Assembly: GCF_016906535.1 (NCBI RefSeq) | Contig: NC_057381.1 | Location: 1,736,001-1,800,000, forward strand | Length of the DNA stretch: 64,000 nt | Direction: 5' to 3' | Source of the DNA: Rhizoctonia solani | Taxonomy: Eukaryota > Basidiomycota > Agaricomycetes > Cantharellales > Ceratobasidiaceae | Part shown: in pieces, positions 43,679 through 56,110 of the stretch | Position numbering within the stretch: the first letter of the stretch is position 1 | Layout: each line of letters begins with the position of its first letter | The notes under the pieces: generated by a model | Told to the model about the DNA's origin: nothing | The model's input: the letters and a program-made list of their open reading frames with translations, nothing else | The model's database searches: none | Translations under genes and position numbers: made by a program

Positions 43679-45999
43679 ATGAGTGAATTTATCAGTCCCT
43701 TTTATAGATATGCATTCGCGCTCGGATTTTTCGGTATTCTGATTTTATCTGGACGTAAACTGAGGACCCGGTCGGGATTACTTCCTCTCCCACCGAGCCC
43801 TCATGCGGACCCTATCATCGGGCACCTGCGATTCATGCCTACTCAGTACGAAGAGGAGGTGTACAAGGAGTGGAGTGATAAAGTCGGTAGTGAGTTCTTG
43901 AAGCCCCGAAATATCCCAGTTTTCTGACTTAGGATATACTTTGCCGGGTCCATCAGGTGACATAATATCTCTGAAAGTTCCTGGCCAAAGCATTATCGTC
44001 CTGAACTCGGCTGATCACGCTAATGAGCTGCTCAACAAACGATCATCGATCTATTCAGATCGTCCATACATCCATATGATCGCCAGTCCAAAGCTGTAAG
44101 TCCTCGTGACAAAACATCTGGAACAACCCCACTGATACAAAACCCGCCCATCTCATCAAGTACGGGATGGGGAAAGGGAGCAGCCGTCTCTAGATACAAT
44201 GAGCACTGGAAAGCACAACGGAGGTATATGCACGATGCACTCGGCAAGAAATCGGTCAAGATGTTTTGGCCCTTGATCGAGCGGGATGTTCGCTTCACCG
44301 CACGGAAATTTCTGGATAATTCTAGCCCTGATGATATCGTTTCTGAGATTTGTAGGTGAGTGATCGTATATAATATTTCTCAAGTTTCTTTGTGTTCTTA
44401 AATCTGATTAATTGATATTGTATCTTAGGATGACAGGATGTAGTATTTTATCCGCCGTCTACGGGTACGACACAACTTCGGCCGAGGACCCATTAGTGAA
44501 AATAGTACAAGTCGCTTTGAACGGGTTCATTCAGGCGGCTGCTCCTGCGAGTAAGTGTGGCATTGGCTGAAATAGATCCTCAACTTGAACTGCGCTTTAG
44601 ATTTCCTCGTTAACTACTTTCCGTTCCTTGAAATCATCCCTTCATGGTTTCCTGGGGCTGGGTGGAAGCGTCTAGCAGAAACTTGGAGGAAAGACAAAGA
44701 TAATATGATAGAAATTCCGTACAACTGGACAAAGCAGCAGATTGTATGTTGACAGGATATACTAACTGCTCTAACTGAAATAATTGAGAATATTGTTACA
44801 ATAGGCATCTGGAACAGCCCACCCGTCCATTGTTAACACGCTCTTGGCCAATCTACGCAGCAAAACTTCCGGATCCCATGGATTCGTAACGCCGCTTGAA
44901 GAGCAGGAGGATCCACTCAAGTGGGCGGTCGGGTCTTTGTTTGGAGGTCGGTTCGTGTGAATGCATGATTCCCAAGAGTTTACTAACATATCCATTGCGC
45001 ATACAGCTGGGAGCGAAACAGTTAGTATATGCTATTTATTTTGGTTGTCATGGCCTAACTTGGTATATTTCAGTCGGCCTCGTCGATTCTTGTGACCATC
45101 CTAGCCCTGATACGTCACCCCGAGATCCAGGCCAAAGCCAGACAAGAGCTGGATGGCGTACTTGGAGGGGAGCGCCTTCCAACTCTACAAGACCGTGATA
45201 GTCTACCGTACATGTGTAATATCATAAAGGAAACTTTGCGCTGGAGGTCGGTTCTTCCGACAGGTAAATACTAATGGCGCCGTCAATCAATAACCTTTAT
45301 TGATTTTTTTATACGCAGCTATTCCACATTCATGCACTCAAGAGGATACATACCTTGGGTACCGTATACCAAAAGGATCAATTATGTTGGTGATTATATG
45401 CACAATATAAGAATCTTTCATCCTGACCCCATCCCGCAGATTTGGGAATATATGGTGAGCACTCTCCCCAGGAACGCCGTTACGATATACGTATAAGTTG
45501 GTCGCTGCGGCATGATTATCCCCAAGTCTAATCCCTCACTTTTCAGGGCGATCAGCAACAATCCCCAGGTCTACCCGGAGCCGAGCCGATTCAACCCGGA
45601 CCGGTTTCTCGACCCGGCTGTGCCTGACGCGCCAGCCTTTGGATTTGGAAGAAGGTGGGTGCGGAACATGAGACATGAAGCAAATATTCGATTCGACTTA
45701 CGCGCGACATGATCAGGATTTGTCCGGGGGTCCATTTCGCCGAGGCTACTATTTTTATGGCCATCTCGACTTTACTGGCAGTTTTCGACATACAACCTGG
45801 TCGGGACGAGAACGGAAATCCGGTGATTCCTGATGCGAGAATGGGGCCTAGCTCTTTAGTGAGGTGAGCAGAGTCGTGATTGGGGAATGTTACGTATTGG
45901 TTGAAGCGTGGGATATATGCATATAGGTACCCGCTCAACTTTAAGTGTACCTTGATCCCACGTTCTGAGGAACACAAGAAGCTGCTTCTTCGGAGCTGA
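43679..45999 (+). CDS. Cytochrome P450 monooxygenase (microsomal, fungal type)
   Basis: Heme-thiolate enzyme that inserts oxygen into small lipophilic substrates at the ER membrane, with electrons from P450 reductase. ATG at 43679; hydrophobic anchor (YAFALGFFGILIL), Pro-rich hinge LPLPPSPHADPIIGHL, C-helix WKAQRR, I-helix AGSETSAS, K-helix KETLRW (E-x-x-R), PxRFxPDRF region (EPSRFNPDRFLDP), and heme loop FGFGRR|ICPG split by an intron at 45657-45719 (Cys ligand after the splice). Stop TGA at 45997. About a dozen short introns; one donor (near 45385, GTTGGT) is atypical. The substrate cannot be told from sequence. Agaricomycetes have many such genes. Confidence 0.9.
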
Positions 46000-46843
46000 T
46001 TTTGAGATATTTGACTCATATTTGAGCGAATGTTGACAAATACGTCCTAAGGTATTTCCATCCGCGCAATGTGATGGCAACAATCGAGTTGTAGAACGGA
46101 TAATGAATATGGTTTGCTTAGTGTTAATGCCCCATGTCTCAGGTCAAACTGGCGCAGTTTTCGATCATCAACAATGGCCCTCGATGAGTACGCCGTGGGA
46201 AGCGATGACCTTTCGGCGAAGACATCATCACAGACTTGGTGCACAGAGGCGGTTTTATACATGTTCCGCATGCACCTGAGAAACACACATGGCGCGATTG
46301 GACCAGCACCAAGAACGAACCTCCGAAGCGCTTCGAGGATATTTAAAACTGTGCCTTTGTCTATGCCGTCTCCATGGGAGTTGAAAAGATGCACCCGAAG
46401 GCACCCGTTTGGGATCTTGGCGATAAGGGGTGGCTGTACCGACGTACCGCCGGCGGAGCCGGATAGCCGCGGCTATCCACGTGATTGCCCGAGAGCAAAA
46501 ATTACGCAATCGAACCATGCTGGACTTGGAGGTTGTCTGGATAAGACATGATACTTACTAGTTCAAGACATAATCTTGGCAGCTTGATATGATAATTGCA
46601 CTGTCAAACGAACATGCATGAAATTGTGTGCTGGGGCTGTGTATTGGTCGAGAGGAAATAGTCAGCCGTAGCCGTTCGGGTGGTAATGGATTTCGATTCG
46701 CGAGCTTGGCCGGCTCGGCTGATTATTGCTGATGTTATGGAACCCCCATTCTTCCTCGCTGCTTATATACTCCTCTGTTCAGAAAAGTTATTTCCTCCGT
46801 ACGCTCTCATCCCTTCCATACTTGACTGTGTGTGCAGACTGCA
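46000..46843. other. Intergenic region before GMC gene
   Basis: No gene supported. TATATA at 46764-46769 is about 75 bp before the GMC start; CACGTG near 46479. Confidence 0.5.
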
Positions 46844-49800
46844 ATGGCACGCTCTGCAGCCAAGACATCTGCGCTCGTCGCATCTACTATTGTTTTCACT
46901 CTTGGTGCACATGCATTTCCACGCGGAGATACAGCTCACAACCCAGACAATCCCAACCGACACTTGCTCGCCCGTGCCATCACAGCCGATACCTCCAAGC
47001 TCGATGGCAAAACTTTCGATTTCGTCATTGTTGGGTACGCAACGTCACTTGCATTCATTCATTCGCTACTTACCGTTGTACGTACATAGCGGTGGAACAG
47101 CAGGTCTCGCCATGGCTTCTCGATTGACAGGTGGGTCTCGTTGTCATCTCAGTATTGACATGTAACACTAAATGCGCTCGGATCGCAGAGTACTCGAATA
47201 TGACAGTCGCTGTCATCGAAGCAGGTGGTGATGGTTCTGACCACGCAGATAACATCAATATTCCCGGATATTCATATCTCCACGGATTAACCGGCAGCGA
47301 TGCAGATTGGTCATACACCATCACAAACCAGTCCAGCGCCGGGAACCGTGCGACTAAATGGCCTCGAGGGAAAGTCCTTGGAGGCAGTGGTGTAAGTTTC
47401 TGCTATGTTGACGATCGATGTCCTAATGGACTAATCGACACACGTGAATTACGTAGAGCACAAATGGCATGTTCTGGGGTATTGGTTCGGCACACGATTG
47501 GGACGCATGGTCTACGCTCTTCCCTACTTCTTCGCCGTCCTACAACTCTTCCAAACTTCCAAACGGAACGCCAGCATCCTTCCCATGGACATGGACCCAG
47601 ATCCAGCATTACCACAAAAAATCAGAGACCTTTCACGCTCCTCCTGCTGAACAACAATCCAAATATGGTATGATGATCGATGCCGACGCGCATGGAACCT
47701 CGGGTCCGATCCAAACAACCATGAGCGAATTTATCTACGACCCGGTCTCTAATTGGGTTCCCACGCTCGTAAACGTGGGCATGAAGAAAGGTGACTTGGC
47801 GAGCGGAGACACCAATGTCGCGACCATTACTCCCAGCACCTTGAACCCGAGCAACTTTACAAGGAGTAACAGTCTTGCCGGTTACATTACCCCCGTGGGA
47901 CCTCGGAGCAACCTTGTGATTTTGACCGGGGTACAAGCGACAGGTCTTGTGTGGGGTTCCAAGAAAAACGGCGGCGCTGTTGCCACGGGTGTGGTAAGTG
48001 TTTTGATTTCTATCTCGACTTGGCGTACGAGTGGCAAATTGCTCGCCGTTGCGAGCTTGCAATGGCCTTGGAATTACGTTACAAGTCCGAATTTTCAATC
48101 GGGGTGGATAACTGATTTCCGTATTCGCAGAATTTCGCTGCAAGTGCTGGTGGTCAAACTTATTCAGTCAAAGCTTCCAAAGAGGTTATCCTATGGTACG
48201 CCTGCCCTCCCTCTCTGCATTCGTCAATCAAATTCATAGCCCCATTTCAGTGGTGGTGTCATTGGTTCTGCCCAATTGTAAGGATGTTCTTGGCTCGTAG
48301 TAAAGTTCCTCCCTGCTCACTATTGTCCTTCAGGCTGCAAGTTTCCGGAGTAGGACCGAAGGCTCTCATGGACTCTCTTAAAATCCAATCAGTCGTTGAT
48401 CTACCAGGGGTTGGCCAAAATTTGCAGGACCACGGTGAGTTCTCGCACTATTTGCTTGATGTGCCAAGGACCGCGCTGAGACCGGACATGATTCCAGAGG
48501 CCACTACGGTCACTTGGTCCGTTGACGGGGCAACATGGGCCGACCTGGCGGGCAACGCCACGCTCCAAGCAGAACAGCTCGTAGAATTCCGAGAGTCTTC
48601 AACCGGGCTATGGACATACATCAACGAGGCAGTCGGTACGTCATCACCCTATTTTCTCGAGAAGACGATTCTGAATCAAATATGGGCAATGCAGCATATC
48701 CAAATATCCAGAATATCATGGGAACATCTGCCGATACCTGGATTTCCTCTGTTTCTTCCCAACTTTCCAGCGCTCTGTCGTCGCTCTCGACCGCCCAATC
48801 CCTCGATAGCACCGTTCTCAAGGGAATAACTCAGCAATTCAATATTCAACTCGACATGCTCAAGAACGGTGTCGGTCAATTAGAAATTATTATGACTATG
48901 CTTGCGGGTGCTGGAAACGTTGGTATTCAGGTTGCCCAGCAGCACGCGTGGAGTAGAGGAGAACTCAGGATCTCTAGCGCGAGTATCTGGGACTACCCTA
49001 CTATCAACCCGGTATGTTTTTTTAATCGAACATAGAGAGATATTGGTCTAATAAAGTTGGCTTTGGCGTGAAGAACTATTTATCGAATGGGTGGGATGGT
49101 GAGTAACTCGTACGAGCCTTGGGTCAATAGCGCTGACTGGAACTCTTGCAGTGGATATTATGAACGCTGGGATCAAGTTTGTCAGACGCGTGGGTTCGAC
49201 CGAGCCAATGAGTTCCTACTTGAAAACCGAGGGTGGCGGAACAGTATGTATTCTCACTTGCGCTAGTTCTAGTGCATATATTTACATTTCACCCACACCA
49301 CTAGAGCGCGGCAACGACAGACGCGGCGATCAATAGCTACGTCGCCAACAGTATTGCGACCGGTTATCACCCCATCGGCACTTGCTCCATGCTTCCGCTC
49401 GACATGGGAGGTGTGGTCGATACAACCCTGCGCGTGTACGGGACCACCAACGTGCGCGTGATCGACGCGAGCGTGATGCCGATCCACGTGACCGCGCATA
49501 CAATGGCCCCGGCGTACGCGATTGCCGAGTACGGTGCGGATATTATCAAGATGGCTTACTGGCCTGTGCCTCCCTCGGCTTCGACCACAAGCTCTAAGGC
49601 TGGCGGTCCTAGCGGCACCCCTGATACGGAGACTGGTGTCGCAACTGGTGGGTTGTCCCAAACCCAAAGGACGGCTGCCATTGCAGCGTCGATTGGTGGT
49701 GCGGCTGCTGTCGCTGCCTTGATTGTTAGTATGATTTGAGCCCGGAATCCGGATGAGTACTGACTAAATTGTTGGGTTTGTAGGCCGTTTTGTTCTTTAT

Positions 49801-50276
49801 TCGCAAGCGAGGGAAAAAGGCAAATGCACAAGAAGATGCTTATTCTGGAGCGTATGCTACCGACCAACGCCGTTCCGATCGTGAGTGTTTTACCCCTGTC
49901 TTGTCTAATATTATGTTACTTACGCCCATCGAAACTAGTTCCCATGCAAACCCTTTCTCAATCCGACCTCAACGCCCCGATTGCTCCATTCAAGACAGGC
50001 GGGAAGCCCGACTACCGTATGTCTGCGTCGACCATGGATACCGCGCAGCTACACGCTGCTACTCCTATGCAAGAGCACCAACACTTGCACTACGATGACC
50101 CTCATTCTCCTGGGTACGCCTATGGCTCTCAGACATTTAATCCATACACCGACGCCAGCGCACCTGGCACTCCATACATGGGCCCTGCACCTGGGCTTAA
50201 TCCCGGCAATCCCCATGAGTATCAATATGTGAGCGGTAGAGCCTCCCCAGGATCCAATACTGGTGCTCGGATATGA
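46844..50276 (+). CDS. GMC oxidoreductase with C-terminal membrane anchor
   Basis: Secreted FAD-dependent alcohol/sugar oxidase or dehydrogenase of the aryl-alcohol/glucose oxidase type. ATG at 46844; signal peptide-like start (KTSALVASTIVFTLGAHAF); FAD-binding GGGTAGLAMASRL formed over an intron; VAVIEAGGDGSDH; GMC signature 1 WPRGKVLGGSG; signature 2 CGGVIGSAQL/LQVSGVGP; catalytic region GYHPIGTCSM and DASVMPIHVTAHTMAPAY with the two His of oxidases. Unlike ordinary GMC enzymes the chain continues: a Ser/Thr/Gly stalk, a membrane span (AAIAASIGGAAAVAALI/AVLFF), a basic stop (IRKRGKK) and a cytosolic Pro/Tyr-rich tail of about 140 residues ending at 50276. So the enzyme domain should face outward, tethered to the membrane. 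The tail sits on separate exons with good splice sites, which argues against an accidental extension. Confidence 0.85.
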
Positions 50277-51073
50277 TCATTTTAATATACTCATGGTTCA
50301 ATGGGTTTTGACTTTTTTCATCTATTATCTCGGACTGTCTCTAGAGCCTCTAGACATTCGTTTGACTTTTTCTTTTTATGTCGCATATCGTATATACCTG
50401 TTTCTACGGACTAGTTGTTTGGACTTCTGATACTGTTCTCTTAGCCGTCTCTTACTGCACATTGGTTACCTCTGCGAATATATGATATGATGTTTTCTAG
50501 TATCAATTACAGCCATGTTGAAAAGCCCTCATTCTGAAAGAGGGTTGCGCTTCTACGACCATATAGGATAGGGAGACACGCCGCCGGTAATTACTGACAT
50601 CCATACGCCAGGTTCATACATGCGTTGAACACGAAATTCTAAGAGCTTTTATGGAAATTGACTCAGTATCAGGTCGTTATAAAGGGACTCCTACCGTTCA
50701 GAATACTGACGGATCACTTATGATTTGATAGCACCAGCATAATAAGCTAAGCAAATGTGATTTACAGCTTTATTGTGCTAGTACTCGGGGAGATAGGAGC
50801 CAAGAAAGAGTAGCATGAGTACGGAGTTACGGCAGACTTGTGTTCCATAGCCATGAGGATGTTGAGTACATTTTCTTCAATCTGCCAGTTCACTGTAAGT
50901 ATGTTGTAAAGCATGGGAGACCTATATGTGGCATACAGTTGCTATCCTGGGAGTCCTCAAGATCTCTCCTTCTATCTTCAGAGAATACCTTCTCCTTCGC
51001 GTCCCTGCGCATGCCTTCCACGGAACGTTAAGAAATCAAAGGGCTAGAAAGGAGTAACAGAATACAATATTTC
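50277..51073. other. Convergent 3' region, possible extra exon
   Basis: No gene of its own. On the minus strand, a splice-donor-like CAAGGTGAGTG at the end of the next gene and an acceptor near 51010 leave room for one more exon down to about 50890; this could not be settled. Confidence 0.4.
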
Positions 51074-52695
51074 TCACTCACCTTGACGCTCCTTCAAAGA
51101 TTTACGGGATGTAGAATCTTTCGCCTCTCTTTCCCGCGAACTTGATCGTAAGACCCTATCTTGGTCAGAGGAATTAACTCTACCGGCATTCATCGACCTC
51201 TTAGGATTCTTGTGATTACGGGATTCCTCGAGCGACTTTAGCCTCTTTATTTGGGCATCGGTCGGAGTCAGCTCCCAAGAGGACGAGGCGACACAGGGTC
51301 GGTAGTTTATCATAGCCATAAGTGAAATCTTTGCTTTATCTTGAGACCTAAGATAGTCCCACATGAAGCCATTGAGTTGTTCCTTGGACTGTATGTCTAT
51401 CTCTTGGCTCACAGCAAGCCTAAAAGCGGTTTCTACCATGTTAATCGGGAAGAAGTACACCTGTTGGACACTATAGACAATAAAGCTGAATAAAAAGGCG
51501 GGATGGTATAAGTTGATTCCATGAAAATAGTTGGGGGGACATAAAATTCTCACCCGCCATATGCGTATCTATCGAATCCACGTTTATTGCCAGTGTCTCT
51601 GTTTGCCTGTGCATAATATAAGTTGAGTGTTTCAGGTTACCGTCATACAAATAATGCAATATTTAATACCTGGTTGAAGGCATCGGCTTGACTCTGAGCC
51701 CCCGCAATAGCAGACTGAAGAATTTCCGCTTGTAACCGATCTCTGCGTATGGAGTTTGTCACAGGGTTGCGAGACGTATTGCCTTCCTCATAGTCAATCA
51801 TGCTCTGGGGAAGCTTTACCGGTGCCTGTGAGCCGTAGTGGGTCCTTCGAGATCTCCTGGGCGCGTTGACGTCTCTCTCGCTGTCCTCTTGCAGCTCGCG
51901 GGTAATTTCCTCTGGACTGCTTCCAGGGAGTTAACTACCCTTTTTGTCTGTATTTTGTTTTGGTCGTACCTTAGAAGTTTAGTGTCACGCATTCTTTTAT
52001 AGGCCTCATTGGTAGAATAATATTGTTTTGAATGCTCCCACGTGCTTGCGGCTATTCCCCGGCTTATTAGCTCGTACCCATCACTGTATAAGTGTCAAAG
52101 CGTATCCCGAGTTAGAGATAGCGAAATTAAGTTTTCAATGACCATATCGTGCCAACCCTTACTCACAGAAAATCTACCGACGAATCACGATCGTTTAACT
52201 TTGGTACATCCTCACCATCCCGTTGGAGATTGTACTTCACAACCTTCGCTTGCAAGAATAGCGTTAAATTGGCCCTGGATGGTTTATATCCTGTTTTCAT
52301 CCGGAGGGTATTGGCTTCAAGCTCGTGAGTCTCGAACTCAAAGGCGAACTTAAAATCATGGCCCTCTCCACTGCTTGATTAGTGATTATTACATGTATTA
52401 ATATGACCCTACCTTGGGCCTCTTTTACGGATTTGGTCATTGTCTAAGGCCTAGTAAGAACTGGCACGTGGCTTTCGATACCTGGGAATGAACTCACAAC
52501 TCTCTCCAGCCCACTCAGTTTTAGCCTATTCATCGCATTGGTAAACTCCTGGTTCATCCATCCCTCGCCTGGTACCTCCCGATTAAGTACGATGGTGCCC
52601 TTGAGAGCTTGTGCAAGAGCCTCGGATACCCCATCCATAGTCGAGAATATACCACCCTCTTTAACTGGAAAATGGGTCGGGACGCAATTGTTCAT
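51074..52695 (-). CDS. Unrecognised multi-exon protein
   Basis: Several exons with good GT-AG borders form one frame-consistent gene of very roughly 430 codons. ATG at 52695; exon 1 to 52498; exon 2 52450-52413; further exons to TGA at 51074. The start (GIFSTMDGVSEALAQALKG) is followed by a beta-rich stretch (FKFAFEFETHELEANTLRMK), a charged Arg-rich segment (DVNAPRRSRRTHYG) and a Lys/Arg/Ser-rich tail (DRVLRSSSREREAKDS). No signal peptide, membrane span or known domain was recognised. The C-terminal end may continue in one more exon, because its last codons resemble a splice donor. Confidence 0.55.
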
Positions 52696-55357
52696 GATAG
52701 ATATACCGGTAAGTTAGTGGGGGTCTGAAGCTCAAGACAATGAATCATGCTGGGTTATTTATGTATTATTCGTGATCCCTTTGATGAGATCACGATGCTC
52801 AAGCTCTCTCCCGTGCGGCTATTGAAAACCGCCTTGTATCCCTTTGTCAACCGCATATTGTTCCACGAACAGCATATCCCGGAGCCGCATAACCGGTGTC
52901 GGCTAAGTAAGTATCCCCTGTACAGATCAGTGCTGGTGCCTGGTTTCTTGGTGATGAATAGAGCGCCCACACATAGTTTTCAACACTTGCCGGAGAATGC
53001 TAAGATAGGTGGCAGCTGTTTTTTACAAGTGTGCCTGACCCTGTCCGGACAGAGCCCAAGACACTCCGCCAGCAGTTGGGTGGGTCGTAAACGAGAGCTT
53101 TTCGAATAAGCAGGATTTAATCTCTGAAGGAAATAGGCACTGCCCTTATTTAGATCGCTCGGTAAGCATAGCAAATAGGAGGCCTAGAACTTCTTACGCT
53201 CCGGTGCTCTGGCAGTCGTGAGACCGCGCAATATATATTCTATCGCCAGGTACCAGATTGGTCTGGGCGATCCAGCGCATATATGCACCGGATGGGGGGT
53301 CTGGGGCACCCGGACGCGAGCCAACACTCGCGGGCGGGTGAGCCATCCCTAGCGACAGCTGTATAAATGCCGGTACAGGAAATAACATACCATGCAATGA
53401 TGAACCGGCACTTACAACATGCACCAATGCATGTCCACATATGCGTGGACTCAGGGATGGTGGGTGGGACTTAAAAAGAGAAAGAGCGCATCGGTGGACC
53501 GAACGCGCAATGTGGATGTGGTCGCCAACAACTAACATCCGACGATCACGTGGCCGCGCACTCGGTCGTCACATCCTTCGTGCAAGACTAGGCTCGTGGG
53601 TCTCCGCAGGCTCCGATCCACAGCCTCCATTACGAGCATTCGTTTGGGGTGAATTTGGCGTCGTTTTGACTTTTCTGATTCCTCAGTCTCAATTATACGG
53701 GCATTGAACTTCTCCCGGTTTTCTACTTAAAGGTTATTGTATCTTTCACTTTTGCAGATTTCAGGAGTCGGTTTTGATCAATTTGTGAGTACCGTCGAGA
53801 TTCCCTAAAATTGGGATCGTAACTGGTAGGAGGTTCCAAGCTCACTGAATGGGGTAGGTATACTCGCGTACTTATCTGGTGTGAGAAACAAAGCTTCAGT
53901 TTGATATTCAATAGCCCTATCAATAGTATTTTTCCGAGTTGCCTAGATCCGGTTGCGTATGCATTGACCAGATTACTAAGAACGTCAGGCTTGTCGATCG
54001 CTGCAGCAAGGTTGACATGTTGACAATAAGTATGTGTATTCGGGTAGAGATTGGGCCGAAATTAAGGTCTATATATAATGACACAAGTCATCAAACATCC
54101 CTCAATCTGATTCATACTGAGGAGGACGTATATGGTGAGTTCGTGCGCTGCAAAAATCAAAGGTGTAATAAAACAGGGGGTGAAGGATGATGGTGCCATG
54201 GCGTATGATGATCCCTCATCACACCGTGGCACCAGTGTCATTTGGTCTTGTAACACCATGATCTTTTCCCCTTATTTTATTACGTCTAATTACTGTCAAT
54301 GACATTTTGGTTTTTGCTGGGATGGCTTCAGGCCATATCATACTGAAAAAAGACATTACTCACCGACATACTATATTTCAGTAACTTATCCTCTGCTTGC
54401 TCTTCCTTGTCGGCCACGAGATTCAGACCGGTGAGGGTCGGGGAACGCCCGCGGCTGCGAAGCAACAAAGGTGGACCGGGGGTGCCCGACCGCTAGTCTG
54501 GCTCGTGGGTGGGCGGCCCAAACCAGCTCTCGTGACTTACGGAATGGTGGGTGGGATAAAAACGGCATGCCTTTACGTGCCACGGTACTCGGTTTGTACC
54601 AGGCCAGACGGCGGAGGTCGGACGCAAGTCGACACAGCATGAAGCGGTCCTCACGTGACTCGCTGCATGCTCCCGCTAAGTCGCTATTTTGCGACGAAGC
54701 CAGCGGAGTCGCAAAATGTCTATCTAAAATATGAGTTGGATACAAAACATCCAAGAGAAGAGAAGTATTATACCATGAACCTATTGCCATCTGGGCCTCT
54801 GCATCGGACTCTGCTTTAATTCCCTTATGGCGCTTTATGCGCTGGCGAACAGGTCTGTCTCGTACGGTACGCTTGTATAAAGTACTTTAATCCGGGGTGA
54901 AAGGATGCATTAGTACATATAATGAAAAATTGAGATAGTTTACAAAATATTATGCATGATTTATGAGATATATCGACTTAACAAACAAGGCGCAACGGCA
55001 CCGGATTTTATACTGCGCATATATTCAATTTTATATGGATAGTTACATGAACCATTACGGATTTAACAGAGCACCGACGCAAAAATCAGCGAGTAGTCTT
55101 TGCCGAGCAACGCTCGCTCCAACCCGCAGCGGCCCGACCACAGTCCGGCTAGTGACAGTGGCTGTGGCAGGCCGCAGGCCGCAGGTAGATATTGCCAGTT
55201 AATCGGATGACCGCCTAGCCGGCGCAGTTTGGGAATGCAGGATCCACCGCGGATTTACCCGGTTAACCGCGATCCGTTTTAGTCCCTAATCTTATTACAC
55301 TAGATTGGCGTATGAGGCGGCTAGAAAGAGGTGATAGCGCCGAAGTCCGATAATCAA
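52696..55357. other. 2.7-kb gene-poor stretch with GC-rich islands
   Basis: No gene supported. Two GC-rich islands (about 53230-53650 and 54415-54660) share GGCTCGTGGGT and ATGGTGGGTGGGA segments and may be diverged copies of one repeat. The rest is AT-rich. Confidence 0.5.
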
Positions 55358-56110
55358 TCACTTTATGCAGATATTGGGGAACTCCAGTATATTGTAATTG
55401 ACAAAGGTGTAAAAACCAAAATTACTCAAGTGTGAGGGAAGTTCGGGGTAGAGTTTGGAAGTGAGTGAATTAGCATGATCCTGGTACCGAAGTGCTATGA
55501 TGATGTCGTCTTGCTTTTCAAAAACCTCAAACCCGGATAAGTAAGCAAGACCTAGATTTTGTAGCACTTCGCGTGTGCTGGGGTGTTGCTCGACTGTATC
55601 CCGGAAAGCTTTCACAAAAAATGGATTACTTGGTCAATATCCTCAGATGCAGTGAGAGCGCAAAAACGAATAAGGTATGAAGAGTTCAGATTTCCTAGAA
55701 GCACTAGGATATCGCCTGTACTCCCCCCCCCCCCCAACCAGAGACATGGCTTTGGCTTGGCTTCCTATAGATCTTTTAAGGTCCTTTGTGTTACCATAAA
55801 GTTCATGTCGAATTTTGTAGGAGCTGCCAATCTCTGCCAGAGGTTCTGGCAGGACTTCAAATCCACTAAGAGCTACAGATGGCGCCTGAGTGTAGCGTTC
55901 GATAGAAGTGCCAATGTCTTTCAGATCTCCAAGAGCAATAAAGAGATCACGGAGAACAAAATCAAGGCATGTTAATACCAGAAGCTATGACACGTAAGGG
56001 CCGTGCCCCAAAGGAATGAGGGAGAGCATTTGATTTCGACATAGGGCTATCGATGTGATCACTGCCAGGGCCAAGTTGATTTCTGGGAAACTTGAAACAA
56101 GTTTAGCATC
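55358..56110 (-). pseudogene. TPR/CHAT-type repeat protein relic
   Basis: Minus-strand pieces in shifting frames resemble the tandem TPR units of large fungal TPR-CHAT proteins: LRDLFIALGDLKDIGTSIER, EPLAEIGSSYKIRHELYG, GDILVLLGNLNSSYLIR, VLQNLGLAYLSGFEVFEKQD and PELPSHLSNFG. Spacing of the LxxLGxxY-like motifs fits a repeat of roughly 45-50 residues. A run of 13 C (55723-55735) breaks the frame, and other breaks exist near 55630 and 55985. No CHAT protease part is present. This looks like a decayed fragment. Confidence 0.55.

Noticed and set aside
53200..54660. GC-rich islands with open frames
   Set aside because: The frames lack domains and splice logic; kept only as possible repeat islands.
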